Source: Phaseolus vulgaris (Eukaryota; Streptophyta; Magnoliopsida; Fabales; Fabaceae). From it: a stretch of DNA of 64,000 nt. The stretch spans positions 7,474,118 through 7,538,117 of the forward strand of contig NC_023757.2 of assembly GCF_000499845.2 (NCBI RefSeq). Reading direction: 5' to 3'. A program made the translations under genes and the position numbers. The notes under the pieces are model-generated. The model was not told where the DNA came from and did not search any database. It saw only the letters and a program-made list of their open reading frames with translations. This document shows positions 34,033-46,267 of the stretch, one piece after another. Positions within the stretch are counted from its first letter, which is position 1, and every line of letters begins with the position of its first letter.

Positions 34033-35542
34033 TAAGGGAATGAGAAAGAAAAAGAAATCAAAAAGAAGAAAAAAATCAATTTGTTCACACAAATACATAG
34101 ACAACACTTGCCTCATGGTATACTTCACCAACTGACATGCCATTTTTGTTCCTATCAGTTAATATCTTTACAAATGCCTTGTAGGTATCATCTGTGTCTT
34201 CAAATCGATCCTGCATGAAAACAAACCAGTCAAACTACCAAAATATTGAACTTGTTCAATTTAGATTAGCACAACAAAGAATATCTTATATTCAAAGCAT
34301 AGGTTAATAGCATGTATGTGTATATAATAAATATAGAGTGAAAGTTAACAAAATTTTTACCTTAACCTTCTGCACATATCTGATAGCATCTTCCAACTGG
34401 ACTGGACCCTTAGGTGGAAGAAGGATTTCATATCCCTTTGGCAGAAAGTTGTTAAATCCAGAAATGAGATCATGGTGGCCTTTAAGAAATTCCTCCACTT
34501 TTTCTACCACACTCCCAACACTCATTCTACAAAATGAACAAGATATAATAAATCAATACGTTCTAAGAAAATCAAAACTCTCTCTCTCTCCTAATAAAAC
34601 ACAACAACAGAACATGGAAGAGGTGGAGAAATGGTGATGTATTATTATGTGGAGAATTGAAGGAAATAATGTTGTTCAACTTGATCTAACCTGCGAACTC
34701 TATATTCGGTTATGATCTTCAAAAACTCCATGAACTTTTCCTTGTCTTCAAATCTCATCCGCACTTCTTTTAAATATTCCACGGCTTCCAATTTTGTCAT
34801 GTTATTTCCACCTCTACTCATTGTTTGATATCCGAACACTGCCTCAACATCAAAACCAAGAACAAACCAATATAAATAATCATCATCACAAACTTATATA
34901 TGATTTCAATTTCTTCTTTTACATGTTAGACAGTTCAGAATCTTTTCACTACCACTTGAAGAGAAGTATTATAATAATAAACAAGGCTATATTCTTATAA
35001 TTTGATCCCTACAATATTTGGCAAAGAATATAAATGAATTAAAAAGGAGACACATTAGGGGGTGCCACAATCCGTATACAAATACCACTATGTTGCTAAC
35101 CAGAGCAAGAAAATACAAATTTAGATTACACCAGTACCCACAACAGAAAGAAAAAGTCTCTATTAAAATGTCTAGCAAAGTTAAACCTGCTCAAAGATTT
35201 AAACAATACAATTACAACATAGATCATATTTGGACTCCAACCACCCTACAAAAATCTTTATTCCAAATTTTTTTTGGATCAGTACCAATTCCTTGAAAGA
35301 TAACCTCAAAAAATACCCTAAAAGAACTTGAATAACCAAAACAATTAAATAGAATAAAAGTGGATAGTAGAATGAATAGTCAACTACTAATATAACCAAA
35401 ACAAAATACATCTATGAAAAATTTATGTGACAAAGTATTGGCTCACAAAGTATTCACCCCTTCCCCATAAAAAAAATTTAAATTAAGATTCAAATAAAAA
35501 AAATTTAAATTAAGATTCAAGTAAAGAGAGCATACCTTTCAT
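33894..35542 (-). CDS. Two-PAH SIN3-like protein, five-exon gene, apparently intact
   Basis: Exons on the minus strand: 35542-35536, 34838-34691, 34526-34361, 34210-34112 and 33968-33894; total 495 bp, 164 aa plus TAA. Splice sites: AAAG/GTATGC, GGCAG/TGTTC, AG/GTTAGA, TGTAG/AATG, AAG/GTAAAA, GCAG/GATCG, GAG/GCAAGT (a GC-AG intron) and TTAG/GTTG. All joins keep frame. PAH1 spans about residues 18-78 (LEAVEYLKEVRMRFEDKEKF; VEEFLKGHHDLISGFNNFLP) and PAH2 about 88-162 (DAIRYVQKVK; YKAFVKILTD; EVEKLFEGHHDLVRDFALFL). Full SNL proteins are over 1,000 aa with three PAH domains and an HDAC-interacting region; this one ends after PAH2, so it could compete for PAH ligands without recruiting deacetylase. 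The tiny first exon is the least certain; an ATG at 34820 is an alternative start. Confidence 0.72.
33969..34111 (-). other. GC-AG intron containing a TA microsatellite
   Basis: The donor GAG/GCAAGT (34111-34106) is the consensus form of the rare GC-AG class. The intron is 143 bp and holds a (TA)n run at about 33984-34029. Joining here restores the PAH2 sequence without a gap, which supports the donor choice. Confidence 0.7.
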
Positions 35543-36098
35543 CAGAGAGCCTGGAATAAGGAAAACAAGTACATTCGGAAGGAATTCGAATCCAGTTATA
35601 CTCAGACTAGTATAAATTGTTTCTACAAATCAATTTGATAAAAATATATATTAGAGGTAAACAAACTAAAACATTAATTAAGATATTAAATATTTCATTA
35701 AAAAGATTAAACTATTTAATGCATACATGAATATTTAATTTAATGCTAATAAATACTAACTTTAAAATATTAATTAATACTTTACATTTAAAATATTAAT
35801 GCATTAATAAATATAGTCAAGAAGAAATAGTTTTCTTTTCGAAAAATAGTGCTACTCATTAATAATAACTTATTAATAATATTTAAAAAAAATTATTCTA
35901 TGATTTTCAAACACTAATAGAATTTTTCAAATTTAATAGGACTTCAAAAAATAAACATGAAAATTCCTTAAAAACTTATTTTTGAATTCTTATAAGAAAA
36001 ATCCACATAACGGTCTCAAAAGAATTATTGTAGTAAAAGTTTTAAATAAATTTTATGAACTTATAGACTTAAATAGGTATTTAGTACCACTAAAATGA
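35543..36098. other. Upstream region of the two-PAH gene
   Basis: AT-rich, no coding signal. On the minus strand a TATATATTTTT stretch lies near 35640-35650, about 100 bases above the first ATG, and could be a TATA element. A CCTTATTCCAG acceptor-like site at 35551 suggests a further 5' leader exon. A 21-base block (AAATTTAAATTAAGATTCAA) is repeated in tandem near 35475-35520. Confidence 0.35.
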
Positions 36099-36486
36099 CA
36101 CTACTACTAAAAAAAATTATTAAATAAAAATTAAATTTAGATAAAAAAATAATTTATTGTTATATTGACTAAATTAGATACTATTTTAGAGACTAGACAA
36201 ATTATTGGTATATAAATTAGTTTCTATTATTAATAAATAATTTTTAAATTGGTATCTAATTAGCTACCAAAGTTTTAGCTACAAATTATTGTATATTCTA
36301 AAATATTGGTTGTTAAAACCTTAATAGCTAATTAGATACCAATTTAAAAATTATTAATCAATAATATAAATTAATTTAGTTACCAATAATTTTTTGTCTC
36401 TAAAATAGTATATAATTTTGTCAATGGAACAACTAATTATTTTTTGTCTCTAAAATTCGTTTCTATTTAATGATTTTCTTGTAGTG
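36099..36486. mobile_element. CACTA-type MITE, complete
   Basis: 388 bp from CACTACTACTAAAAAAAATT to GATTTTCTTGTAGTG. The ends are inverted repeats (CACTAC...ATTAAATA), and the element is flanked by the 3-bp duplication TGA (36096-36098 and 36487-36489), typical of CACTA elements. The interior is a long imperfect palindrome around 36300 (TTAGCTACAAATTATTG against AATAGCTAATTAGATACC). No coding capacity. A related fragment is at 5556-5820. Confidence 0.85.
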
Positions 36487-36489
36487 TGA

Positions 36490-37170
36490 GAATATTTTGA
36501 TTTTACATTCTATAAAAAAATTATTTCATTTCACAAGTTTTAAATTATTATTTTTAGTTTTATAAAATGAGCAAATTTTGGTTTTGGTAGTTATAATTAA
36601 GTAATTTTTCCCTGGTTTTAATTCTTACAAATATGGAATCACTAGTTTCACAGTCTAAAGTACATTTTATGGTAAATTCATAATTTGAAATTTTCTATAT
36701 AATTAATACATCAAAGAATCACGCCAACAGAATGTAAGTTTGAGATTCATTATTTCAACACATTGGTAGAATTAAAAAATATATTATACGTAAGAAATTA
36801 ACAATAATTAAGATATTAACTTTTATTGAAAAAATTAAAGTATTTGAATTTACATGAGTAATTTATAGAGAATTAAAAAAAAGTTTAAGTTGCTTTGCTT
36901 TTAAAATATTTAATGTGTTCATGAATATTGCTAAGAAAAAAATATAGTTTCCGTGGAAAGTATATATAACTCGTTAAATGTATAAATTACTAATTATTTT
37001 TAAATTTTTACTTTTGTTTAAAATAAAAACTTTCATGTTAGGTATCACTATACAACTTGACATCTCGGTTATGTTGACATTTCAAGTAACAACAATCATT
37101 TGCTATCACATGAAAAACAAATATTATTAAAAAAAAAAATACAAAAATATGGGGGGACTAAACCAAAACT
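36490..37170. other. AT-rich intergenic DNA
   Basis: No gene, terminal repeats or structured repeat found. The stretch TTTTATTGAAAAAATTAAAG with its neighbours resembles 40540-40700, so it is probably an old dispersed repeat. Confidence 0.45.
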
Positions 37171-37176
37171 CATATG

Positions 37177-37540
37177 TTAACAAAAATGATACATAAGTAG
37201 ACTATATCTATTCATAAAGAATTCTAAGAACAGACTAGATGGTAACCTATTATACCAATGATAAGATTCTCTATGAATAAATTCTAAATTAACCAACTTA
37301 TCACCACACACATTTCCTTCACAAAAAATATGAGTAACCCTAAACCTGATTTTCCTACAATAATTAAAACAAGTATTTCATCGATTACGAAGCATCCAAG
37401 GAACATTAGTCCTAGCAGTAAGTGCAATACAAACCAAAACATAATCACATTCCAGCCAGACATTAGTAAGCCACACCTTTTGAGCTTCCTCCATAGCACG
37501 TATAACCTCATAAAACTCAGCAATCAGAGTAGTCTAAACT
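37177..37540 (-). pseudogene. RNase H (RVT_3-type) domain of a LINE, relic
   Basis: On the minus strand a frame reads IAEFYEVIRAMEEAQK, LTNVWLECDYVLVCIA, ARTNVPWMLRNR, then a TGA (37380-37378), and goes on with KIRFRVTHIFCEGNV, DKLVNLEFIHRE and YHWYNRLPSSLFLEFF to a TAA at 37177. This is the C-terminal RNase H domain attached to plant L1-type retrotransposon polymerases: EFYAVIRAME helix, LWLECDS strand with catalytic Asp, and the REGN-ADKLAN end. The first part of the polymerase is missing. One stop and several substitutions make it inactive. It could also be a decayed host RNase H-like gene of the same family. Confidence 0.72.
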
Positions 37541-37902
37541 TCAAGAAACGTAGAGAAAACTCCTTTTAAACTTTTACTTTATAATACATTTTAACATATT
37601 TTTGAAAAACTAGTTGATAAATTAATTTGTAATATATAAAGTAATTTTTAGTTGATAAGTTAACTAGTAATTAATACCCTTTTAGTTTATGAGGTTTAAA
37701 CTGATAAGTTAATTTATTGATTTCATTAACTACTTGATAAAATAGTTGGTAAATGTATAAAAGGATATAACATATAAGTCTTATTTTATAAATAAAGTTA
37801 CATAAGTTTTACAATAATTAAAGTACTTGTAGCTTATAACTTTTACCTATTTCAATATAAGTTTGTAGTTTTTCAAAACATTCCTAATACATGATTAGGA
37901 CC

Positions 37903-38594
37903 TGTCTCGCCGGTTCGAAGTCAGTCGGAGTATGGATGAGCTCTTCTCGGATTCCTTCATGGTGGTCGGTCGGCTAGTGGATGAGATGCTTCTGAACCTC
38001 TAGGTTTCAGCAAACCGATCTTCTGGGGACGAGAGGGGTTCCACCTGTGATTACACTTTGACGTTCAAGTCAGTGAGAACACAAAATATAATGTGTATGA
38101 CAAAATATATTGTAAAGATGCAAGTTATATACTCCCTGTGGGTGGTTGTCTATTTATAAGCGTACATAGGCTTGGATTTCTGACCCTGGTCTTTTTTCCA
38201 GGCATTAATGTGTCATTTCACAGTAACTTTCTATAAAATCTGGATATAAAGTATATAAATCGGAATAGTTAAATAATGTAATCAGGGATACTGAAGATAA
38301 TATTTATTACGTTATTGGGGATATGACATTTATATTCATTATGCTATCGGGAACATGGTATTTATATTTATTACGCTATCGGGAATATGTGTGTGTAGGA
38401 AAAACGTTATACTTTCCTTTAGTGGAATTTGTCCCTTGTTGGCATTGCGCAATACTGGGCCAAGGCCAAAACAGGTTGTGTTTATGGGTCTGTTAGGTCG
38501 GTTCGCGGCCCATGCTAAGCTCTCACGCTGTCACCTTCCCTAGATGGGCCCTTAGTGAGCTCGGCCAAATACCTACTCGATTCGGGACAGTACA
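37903..38594 (-). mobile_element. Solo LTR (692 bp)
   Basis: TGTCTCGCCGGTTCG to GGGACAGTACA, with near-matching flanks GGACC (37898-37902) and AGACC (38595-38599). It is much more GC-rich than its surroundings. TATAAATAG on the minus strand near 38150 suggests minus-strand transcription. It is related to the LTR-like pieces at 41722 and 43915 (TGTTCTCGCCAAACTGG). No internal part. Confidence 0.65.
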
Positions 38595-38599
38595 AGACC

Positions 38600-41470
38600 T
38601 ATAGAAATTTTAATATTTACAAATCTATAGCTCAAAACAAAACTCTAAAGCCTTTCAAGCTCTCCTGCACCTATATGATCATCTTCTCATGTACATAGTA
38701 GAGTTATCACAATTCAAATACAAAAGAAAAACAAGGGTAAGCTAGTGAAAACAAAAATTTATAATATACGCAATTCAATCAAAAGAGCAAACCAAATTAC
38801 ATTGATCAATTTCTCAATCACAATCATTGGATTTCATTTCAATGCATAGTACTTTGATTTCATTTCAATCACATTAACTACAACATCCATCGTCTTCCAG
38901 AAGAGTCATTAAGTATGCCCCTACCAAAGACTAACATCTAATCCATACACCAAGGATCATGGCAAGTTCAAACATCCAACACCGAGTGTCTACAACGGAA
39001 CCCAATGTGTATGAACTCCCTCATTAGCTTCTCACCACCTGATATCTTAGTCTATATGACTTAGATCATTAGTAAAGCTAGAGGATCTCTCTTTTAAACA
39101 TAGACTTTTCGTACTTAATGTACCATCAAACAATAACTCATGCATTATCCCAAATGTGTGACATCAATTTCATACAATTTTCATAATTCATATATAATAC
39201 ATATCATTCCATCACATAACATTTAAAAAATCATAACATTCAAGAACCTTTCCAACATCGAAAACAATATTTAACTTAAAAAATATCAAAATCTAACATT
39301 TATACATGTTCACAAAACATAAACTCAAACAATTTTATCAAAGAACATCTCTGCAAGAGAGATTTAAACTTGGGATCACATCCCCTCCACATTCAGATTT
39401 TCTAACCTAGGGTACTATTAAAAGTTAAAATTAGCTTCCTTTACCTGTAATTTCTTATCCCGGGGGAATTTCTGTTCAGGTAGGGGAACCACTTTAAAAT
39501 CTAGGGACCTAAACCAAGTTATCCAAACATTACCAAATTTTAGTATGAGCTTAATTAAGTTGAGAGAAACACTTTTCTCAAATGACCTCACTAAGATTGA
39601 TGACTAAATCACAGTGAAAAACAAAGAATAAAAGATTTTTAGAGTAAAATTGAACTTACTTTGTTTGAAAATCTGATCGGATAGAAATGTACCTTGAGTC
39701 CTCAGTTATAGCATGGTGTGATCAAATTTTGGAATATATGAGGTATGAGAGAGAAATTGAAGAGAAAAAAGAGAGAGAGAAGGGAGAGAGAAAGGTTTGG
39801 GGGTCTGTTACTTACTCTTTTTTTATGCTTTAGATTTTTTATTTTTAATTTATAGAATATTTTTATGTTAATATTTAAAAATTATGAAATTGCTTTTATG
39901 ACTAGTTTTATATGTTTTTTCGTTTGCATTATTGCTAAAATGAACATATCAAACAAAGGTAACTTAATACATCCAAGCCTAGTTATTTATGAAGCTGAGA
40001 CACTCTTCTTAAATGGTGTGTCTGTGTCGAACACACGTATCAGACACCAACACTCGGATGAAACTCGAAGACACGTATCAGTAAAGTGTCCAATTCAAAA
40101 AATATTTGTTGGATTTCTGACAATTCTAGCAGGGATCTAACACAATTTTAAAAAGGAGAAATACATTATTTTTCTAAAAAATCAAATTTATTGTATAAAT
40201 TTTTATTATGATTATAAAAATAAGGAACAAATCATGAAAAATATCTTTCTGCTTTAAAAAAACTGAAACATACTTAATGCACATAAATAATTATTGTCAA
40301 TTTATATAATTTATAATTATATAATATATAGATTTTTGTTCCCATATCCTACATTTTAAATATTAAATGTATCTTCGTGTCCTGTCGTATATGTATCTAT
40401 GTCATACCAGTGTCCGTATTAGTGTATGTGCTAGTTATTATTGTTTCATCAATGTAAGTTGAGAATCATAATTTAAAATTATTTAAAGAATTAAAATTGC
40501 TAAAAAGATGTTATATGTAAAGAAATTAAAACATCAATTATGATACTAACTTTTATTGAAATAATTAATGTATGTGAAGAATAGATAAGAAATTTATATA
40601 AACTAATTAATAAATGTTACGTTACTTTAACTTTAAAATATTTAATGCATTCAAGATTTTTGTCAAGAAAAAAATGCTTGTTTTTATGGAAAGATACTAC
40701 TGCTCATTGAATGCAATGATAAATTGTTGATTACATTTTAAAATTTTGGTTCATAGTTATCAACAAATTTAAATAAACTTTTCAACTGATAGAATTTACT
40801 CTTTATAAAATAAGATATTTTGATTTTAGTATTTATTGATTATGAAGTCGAAATTGGTATTTGATTAAATAGTTTTTGCTTGAAATGTTAATATCTTCCT
40901 TTGAGAGGTTAACAAAATTAGTTTTTGGAAGTAGATAATTTAGAAATGGTTATTGAAATGTTATTGAGTAGAAAAGTTGAGCTAAGATTTTGGTAAAACT
41001 TGGAATGAATTAATCTATTGGTTTGGTTTGGTTTTAGGTATGAAGTATGAATATAACAATTGTGTTGAGGTAGTCTTTTTGAGTTAATTATTGATCTCAT
41101 AAACTATATAAAAAAAAGGTATATAATGGCATTTGGTTCTTGTTAAAAAGATTGTAAATTAAGTTGGATTTTAAGCATTATGGAACCTGCTTAGCAATTG
41201 TACAAAATTTTGTCTCTGATTTATTTTTTATGCAAGTAAAAATAAAATGATGTGATTGAAAGAAATATTATATTCATAGAATAACATGTTTCGACAATAT
41301 AGTAAATAAAACTCACGAAAAAAAATTGAATTTATCTATAAAAAAAATCCGTAAAAATAAAAAAAATAATAAATAATAAAAATTACACACACTTCAAAAT
41401 TCATAGGTAACCCAAGGGAAAGTTAAATTTTTCACTAATACTCATTGAAGAACTATCAAGATCTCATCAC
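38600..41470. other. Gene-poor region with decayed repeats
   Basis: 38880-39130 contains a block (CTTCTCACCACCTGATATCT ... AGAGGATCTC) that matches the LTR-like blocks at 31530-31600 and 62135-62200 in inverted orientation. 39740-39800 is GA-rich. 40010-40440 has repeated GTGTC/GACAC words (GTGTCTGTGTCGAACACACG; CCAGTGTCCGTATTAGTG), a common decayed plant repeat. No coding region is supported. Confidence 0.45.
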
Positions 41471-41474
41471 ATTA

Positions 41475-41722
41475 TTATTTTTATCATGATTATATTTATG
41501 ATTTTATTAATACTATTATTAATATTAATAATAATAATAATAATAATATTAATAATACTATTAATTATATTAATAATAATTTTAATAAAAATATTAATAA
41601 TCTTAATAAATATATTAATAATAATTAAACTAATAACAATGATATTAATACTAATAATATTATTAACTGTCATAACAATATTAATAAAAATAATTACAAT
41701 AATAATATTACTAATAGTATTG
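41475..41722. repeat. Degenerate ATT/AAT microsatellite
   Basis: About 250 bases of ATTAATAAT-type triplets; open frames on both strands are poly-Ile/Asn artefacts. Confidence 0.85.
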
Positions 41723-42300
41723 TGAAGGTAAGAAGTTTGGAGGCGGTCTCCTAGGTATTCTCTTTGTAACTCCATTTCTTAGATGTTTGAAAGTCATAAC
41801 ATGAGGACGCCTCCACTTGTTGACATTACTTCGACGATCAAGTAAATGAGACCTTAAAATTTATTAATGTAGTATGTATTGCATGAACATAACTTATCTT
41901 GCCCTTTGAGAGTCATCCTCTATTTATAGAGCTTTTGGTTGATCTCTTCCCCTTTATCAGAATAATATCACAACATATTTGAATAATAAAAAATGCATCA
42001 ATTTAGAAGCTCATAAAAAAAAACCATCTGAAAAAAAAAAATATTCACCAATTAATATTTCGTTAGTTTTTCTATGTAACAAATAAATGAAGAATCTATG
42101 ATATATTAGCAAAATTCTAGGAAATAAACAAGGAGTAAAAAACTCGCTTTGTCAAAATAATACCGAGCCAAAACACAACAACAATTCACCCGATTACCTT
42201 AAATCGGCTTTATATTCAATGAAAATCATATAGTTCATATAACTAATATAACCCATATCTACACAACCCCTAGTCTCGAGTCGAATCTTAAGACGATGAG
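41722..42300 (-). repeat. LTR-like repeat, left partner
   Basis: Blocks such as CTCCACTTGTTGACA, ACGATCAAGT, GTAGTATGTATTGCAT and AGAATAATATCACAACA occur in the same order at 43958-44240. The complement of CTCTATTTATAGAGC gives a TATAAATAG on the minus strand. The pair flanks a gag-like relic, as LTRs would, though the gag reads plus while the TATA reads minus, so the pairing may be coincidental. Divergence is large (roughly a quarter of bases). Confidence 0.5.
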
Positions 42301-42788
42301 GTTGTTTGTACTTGCTTGAAAAAATCCCTGCATGAGAAGTGGTTTTTGCACATGGCTGAAGGCACTTTATGACAAGATGTGGGTCTATGCATATGTGTCA
42401 CTCATCCAATGGATAGTAGAAAGTAAACTTTTCAGTTTTTTTTTTCAAATTTAACCTCCACCCCTTTATCCCTTATTTTGCACTCTCCCCTCGTTTTTAC
42501 CCTCTTGTATTCTTTCACTATTGGAGCTCTTCCATACTCCTTTATGTCTTCTGCAGCGCTTCACCTTCCTTTCTTTGTTTAAACATATTTCTGGGAGTGG
42601 TTTTACTGTGTCCATTGATTATATGTTTGTTTTCGCATTTTACTGTGTTCATTGATTACTTGTTCGCTTTTGCATTTTCTGAAACGGATTACGCTTTCGT
42701 TTAACCTTGAGCCACAAGAAAATTAATCAAAGAAAATTCTTAAAAGGTTAGAACTTTACGAGAATCTGATTTTATTAGTAAGTCTAAT

Positions 42789-43497
42789 GAGAACCTCATC
42801 AAGATGGTTGTATGCGAGGATGAGCCCACTGATCCCATTTGTCCTTTTTGCTTCTTCTATCGAGGTGAAGATTTTGACAACAAATAACTCAAACACTGCT
42901 GGTTGTTCAAAGACAAAGGTCAATATTTGGGATCTTTCTTTTGATATATTTGCTTAAAACAAAATGCACTACCTGTTGGAGGATGACATTGCCCGACTGA
43001 AGAACTTCAATATGAGTCTTCTTTGTGAGAACGCCGAAAGTCTACTTAGCCAAGTCACCACTTTGGTGAGTTTGGCTAATATGAAGGCTAAAGAACATTC
43101 AAAGTTGGAAGATAAGAAATCACAACAAATGACCTTCAGAAGGAAGTAGGTCGACTTCAAGCCGAAGTCGTCGGAGTCCATCGCCTTCGTTTCGAGATGG
43201 TTCGCTAGGGTCAGGAGAAATTTGACCTTCATGCCTGAGTTCATCAGATGGAAAAAAGTGTTTATGAAAAGACTCATGAACTTGTTGCCGAAAAAGAAAA
43301 ATTCAGTCGACAAGAATCCGATATGACCAAGACAATCATCGATCTGAAGCAAGTAATTGAGATGTTGAAGAATGACATGACTAGATTTTATGGTGTAGGA
43401 TTCAAGGCGGCTTTGGAGTAGACTGTCGTCATCTATCCTTCCATCGATTTATCTGAGATAAATCCATCCAAAGTGGTAGTTGATGGAAAATTGGCAT
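42789..43497 (+). pseudogene. Gypsy gag-like coiled-coil protein, relic
   Basis: Plus-strand frames, broken by several stops and at least one frameshift, read MHYLLEDDIARLKNF, LQKEVGRLQAEVVGVHRLRF, YEKTHELVAEKEKFSRQESD and, near the end, YPSIDLSEINPSKVVVDGKL before a TAG at 43497. This coiled coil plus hydrophobic tail resembles the gag-like proteins of plant Gypsy elements of the putative gypsy-type transposon family. The assignment rests on pattern memory and needs a profile search. Confidence 0.5.
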
Positions 43498-43914
43498 AGG
43501 CTCCTTGACTTATCTTCGGCGTTTGGTTTGTGAACATCTTTATTATTTGTGATGTCCTTACTTTATCTGTTTTAAGTTTAGGTACATTTCTTTATGCCTA
43601 AGCAAATGAAAGTTTATTTTTCGTTTGTCCATACACTTTATGGTTGGTTTTTAGCTAGTTTAGGTTATATTTTGAAATATTAAATGTTTTTTAAAACTCT
43701 TTTGATGGGTTTATGGTAAAATAAAAAGTTTTAAAGAATATGTTTTATAAAGTGTAACAATTTTCAAAAGAAAACCCAATATTTTAACATCCATTTAACT
43801 AGCTAGATTCCCATATAAAGTTATCGAAAGGAAAGAAAGGATAAAACAGGCGTACCTCATATTGGCTTAACCATACATTGATTCAACTATATGGTAAGTT
43901 TCTTTATTGCTAGT

Positions 43915-44525
43915 TGTTCTCGCCAAACTGGAGATCGAAAGCTTGAAGGTGGTCTCTGAGAGGATCCCTTTGTAACCATAGCTTTTGAATGTTTGAAGAT
44001 GACAATGAGATGAGAGGAGCTCCACTTATTGACAATACTCTGACGATCAAGTCAATAAGAGCATAAAATATTACTATAGTATGTATTGCATAAATTAATA
44101 CTTTTATTTTTCCTCAGAATAATATCACAACAGGTTTAAATAATAATAATAATATTTTTTATCTTCATAATAATATCACAACAGATTTAAATAATAACTA
44201 TCATATATTTTATCTTCAGAATAATATCACAATAGATTAAATAATAACAATCATATCTTTTATCTTCATAATAATATCACAACAAATTTAAATAATAACA
44301 ATCATATATTTCATCTTCATCCATCAATTTATAAGTTTATAAGAAATAAAAAATCTTTATCAATCAATATTTCATTAGTTTTTCTCTATCTCTATGTAAT
44401 TGCAAGATAAAGAATTTATGATATCTTGCTAAAACGTAACAACCATTTCCTCGATTACTTCATATTGGGTTTCTATCCGATTAAGATCATATTAATCATT
44501 TTACTGATATAGCCCGAAAAATACA
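43915..44525 (-). repeat. LTR-like repeat, right partner
   Basis: Starts TGTTCTCGCCAAACTGG and shares ordered blocks with 41722-42300. AGAATAATATCACAACAG is repeated four times at about 60-base spacing (44115-44300), an internal tandem repeat of this copy. Confidence 0.5.
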
Positions 44526-44817
44526 CTAGCTATAACCTCAAATTCACTCAAAAAATCTAAATGGCTAAGCAAATGTAGGGTTGAATCTCGTCCTTCTTAC
44601 TTCTTTGAGTTCTTCTTTTGAAATTCTTAAGTTTGCCTTATGTGTTATTCTTCCTCCAAATATTTTTTTATCTACAAAAAGAGATACGTCAAATTGTTAA
44701 GTAACGCTTCTAATAAAGTCATGAATAATATAACTTTTTTGTTTTGAAATTCTTTCACTAAAAAAATAAATTTACTGACGAATTATTATCCACGAATCTA
44801 AATTCATAGGTAAATTC

Positions 44818-46267
44818 TGTTGGGTCTATTAGTGTCTAAGTTCAAGAGGGGAGAGGTGAATTGAGCTTATAAAATTTTCGCAAGAACACACAATTTTCAG
44901 TATACCAGAGGCAAAAAGAACAGATTGTTTTTACATGAAACAGATTGATTCTTCATAGCAGTCTAGCACAATTTGAACTTGTTCAATATAAAATTGTGAT
45001 CAACAGAGAATTATAACAGAGTCAAATCAGCTGAATATTATGAGGATAAAGGATACAGCTATGCTTAAAGATCAAACAAATTTACTCAACACAAGGTTTT
45101 AAGGAGAATGATTCTTTCTCAGATTTTAATGATTAGACTGTTTGTTCATAGATCACTTAAACCATCATATACAACTGTCTTGTTTGTGATTAGAGAACTT
45201 TAACAAATCAGGAAGAACAATTCTTACTTAAACCCAGAATTAACAGATTTAATTTCAAAAGAACAGATTTAGTTCTTGACAGAATTAAGCAAAACCAGAA
45301 ATGAGTGCAGGGATGAAAAGAAAAGGCACACAAGTTTTTATATTGGTTCACTCATACAGAGCTACGTCCAGTCTCACCTTACCCCAAGGTGGAATCCACT
45401 AAAAACAGTACCAATTACTTACAAACACACCAGTTCTTGAACACTACAAGATCAACACAATCAATGCTGAAAAACCCTATTTCAGCACACCTTGCACTCC
45501 AAGAAACCCTATCAAGGAGTGACTAACACTTACACCTTTACAAACCAGAATAAAGGAAAGATTACACCTGAAAAGAAGATGCAAGAACTCAAAACCAGTA
45601 GTTCAATTTGCTGCAGAACTGCACCAGCACCTTCACCAAGATCAAAGGTTTCCTAGAACAAGCACACTTGAAAATCTCTTTGGAAAACCTTTCAAAAAAT
45701 CTTTCAAACCTTCTTCTCACATGGAAATTGTTTGATCTCTGTCAAAAACGTAGTTGCTCAGCACCTTTTCATGTGAGAAAGACTTTTCTTTATATAGAAA
45801 ACAGTTTCTAACTTCTTTTCAAAAAACAGTTGAAAAGTAGTTATGAAAACAACAGATTCATTTTTGAACTTAACAGATTTATTTTGTGAAAGCCGCCAAC
45901 TCAGCTAACTGAAATAACTAAATAAGCTTTACCTGTGGTGCCCTAACAAAATTTTAGAAAAGCCTTTTAACAGAGAAGAAATAAACCGATTCTTTCTCCA
46001 TAAAACAGATTTATTTTTTGTACTGATTTAAAACTTTTAAGAGCACTTTTAAAAGCTTTTCAAAAACCATTTAACCACATCATGTGCTTGATCTAGACTT
46101 GGTAAGGCATCTAGGATGGGTCATACAGCAAAAGACAACCTTACACAATTACAAGCCTACATACAAGATCATCTAAACCTATTACAAACTTCAAAGCAAA
46201 CTAGCTATTTTTCTACATCAAACACACACAACACTAGGTAGAGAAGAGACTTCATCCATCTTCAACA
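44818..46267 (-). mobile_element. Solo LTR of the element 1 family
   Basis: 1,450 bp from TGTTGGGTCTATTAG to CATCTTCAACA, the inverse of element 1's LTR, flanked by an exact AATTC duplication (44813-44817, 46268-46272). A TATATAAA on the minus strand lies at 45796-45789. It is clearly older than element 1: many substitutions and small deletions. Confidence 0.93.

Noticed and set aside
33908..34135. Plus-strand frames with IYIYIY repeats
   Set aside because: Translation of the (TA)n run in the intron and the antisense of SNL exons.
34338..34637. Plus-strand 99-codon frame
   Set aside because: Antisense of PAH exons of the two-PAH gene, whose splice sites and domains support the minus strand.
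38355..38543. 62-codon plus-strand frame in a GC-rich region
   Set aside because: It lies in the solo LTR at 37903-38594 and has no domain.
41467..41775. Open frames on both strands rich in Ile and Asn
   Set aside because: Translation of an ATT/AAT microsatellite.
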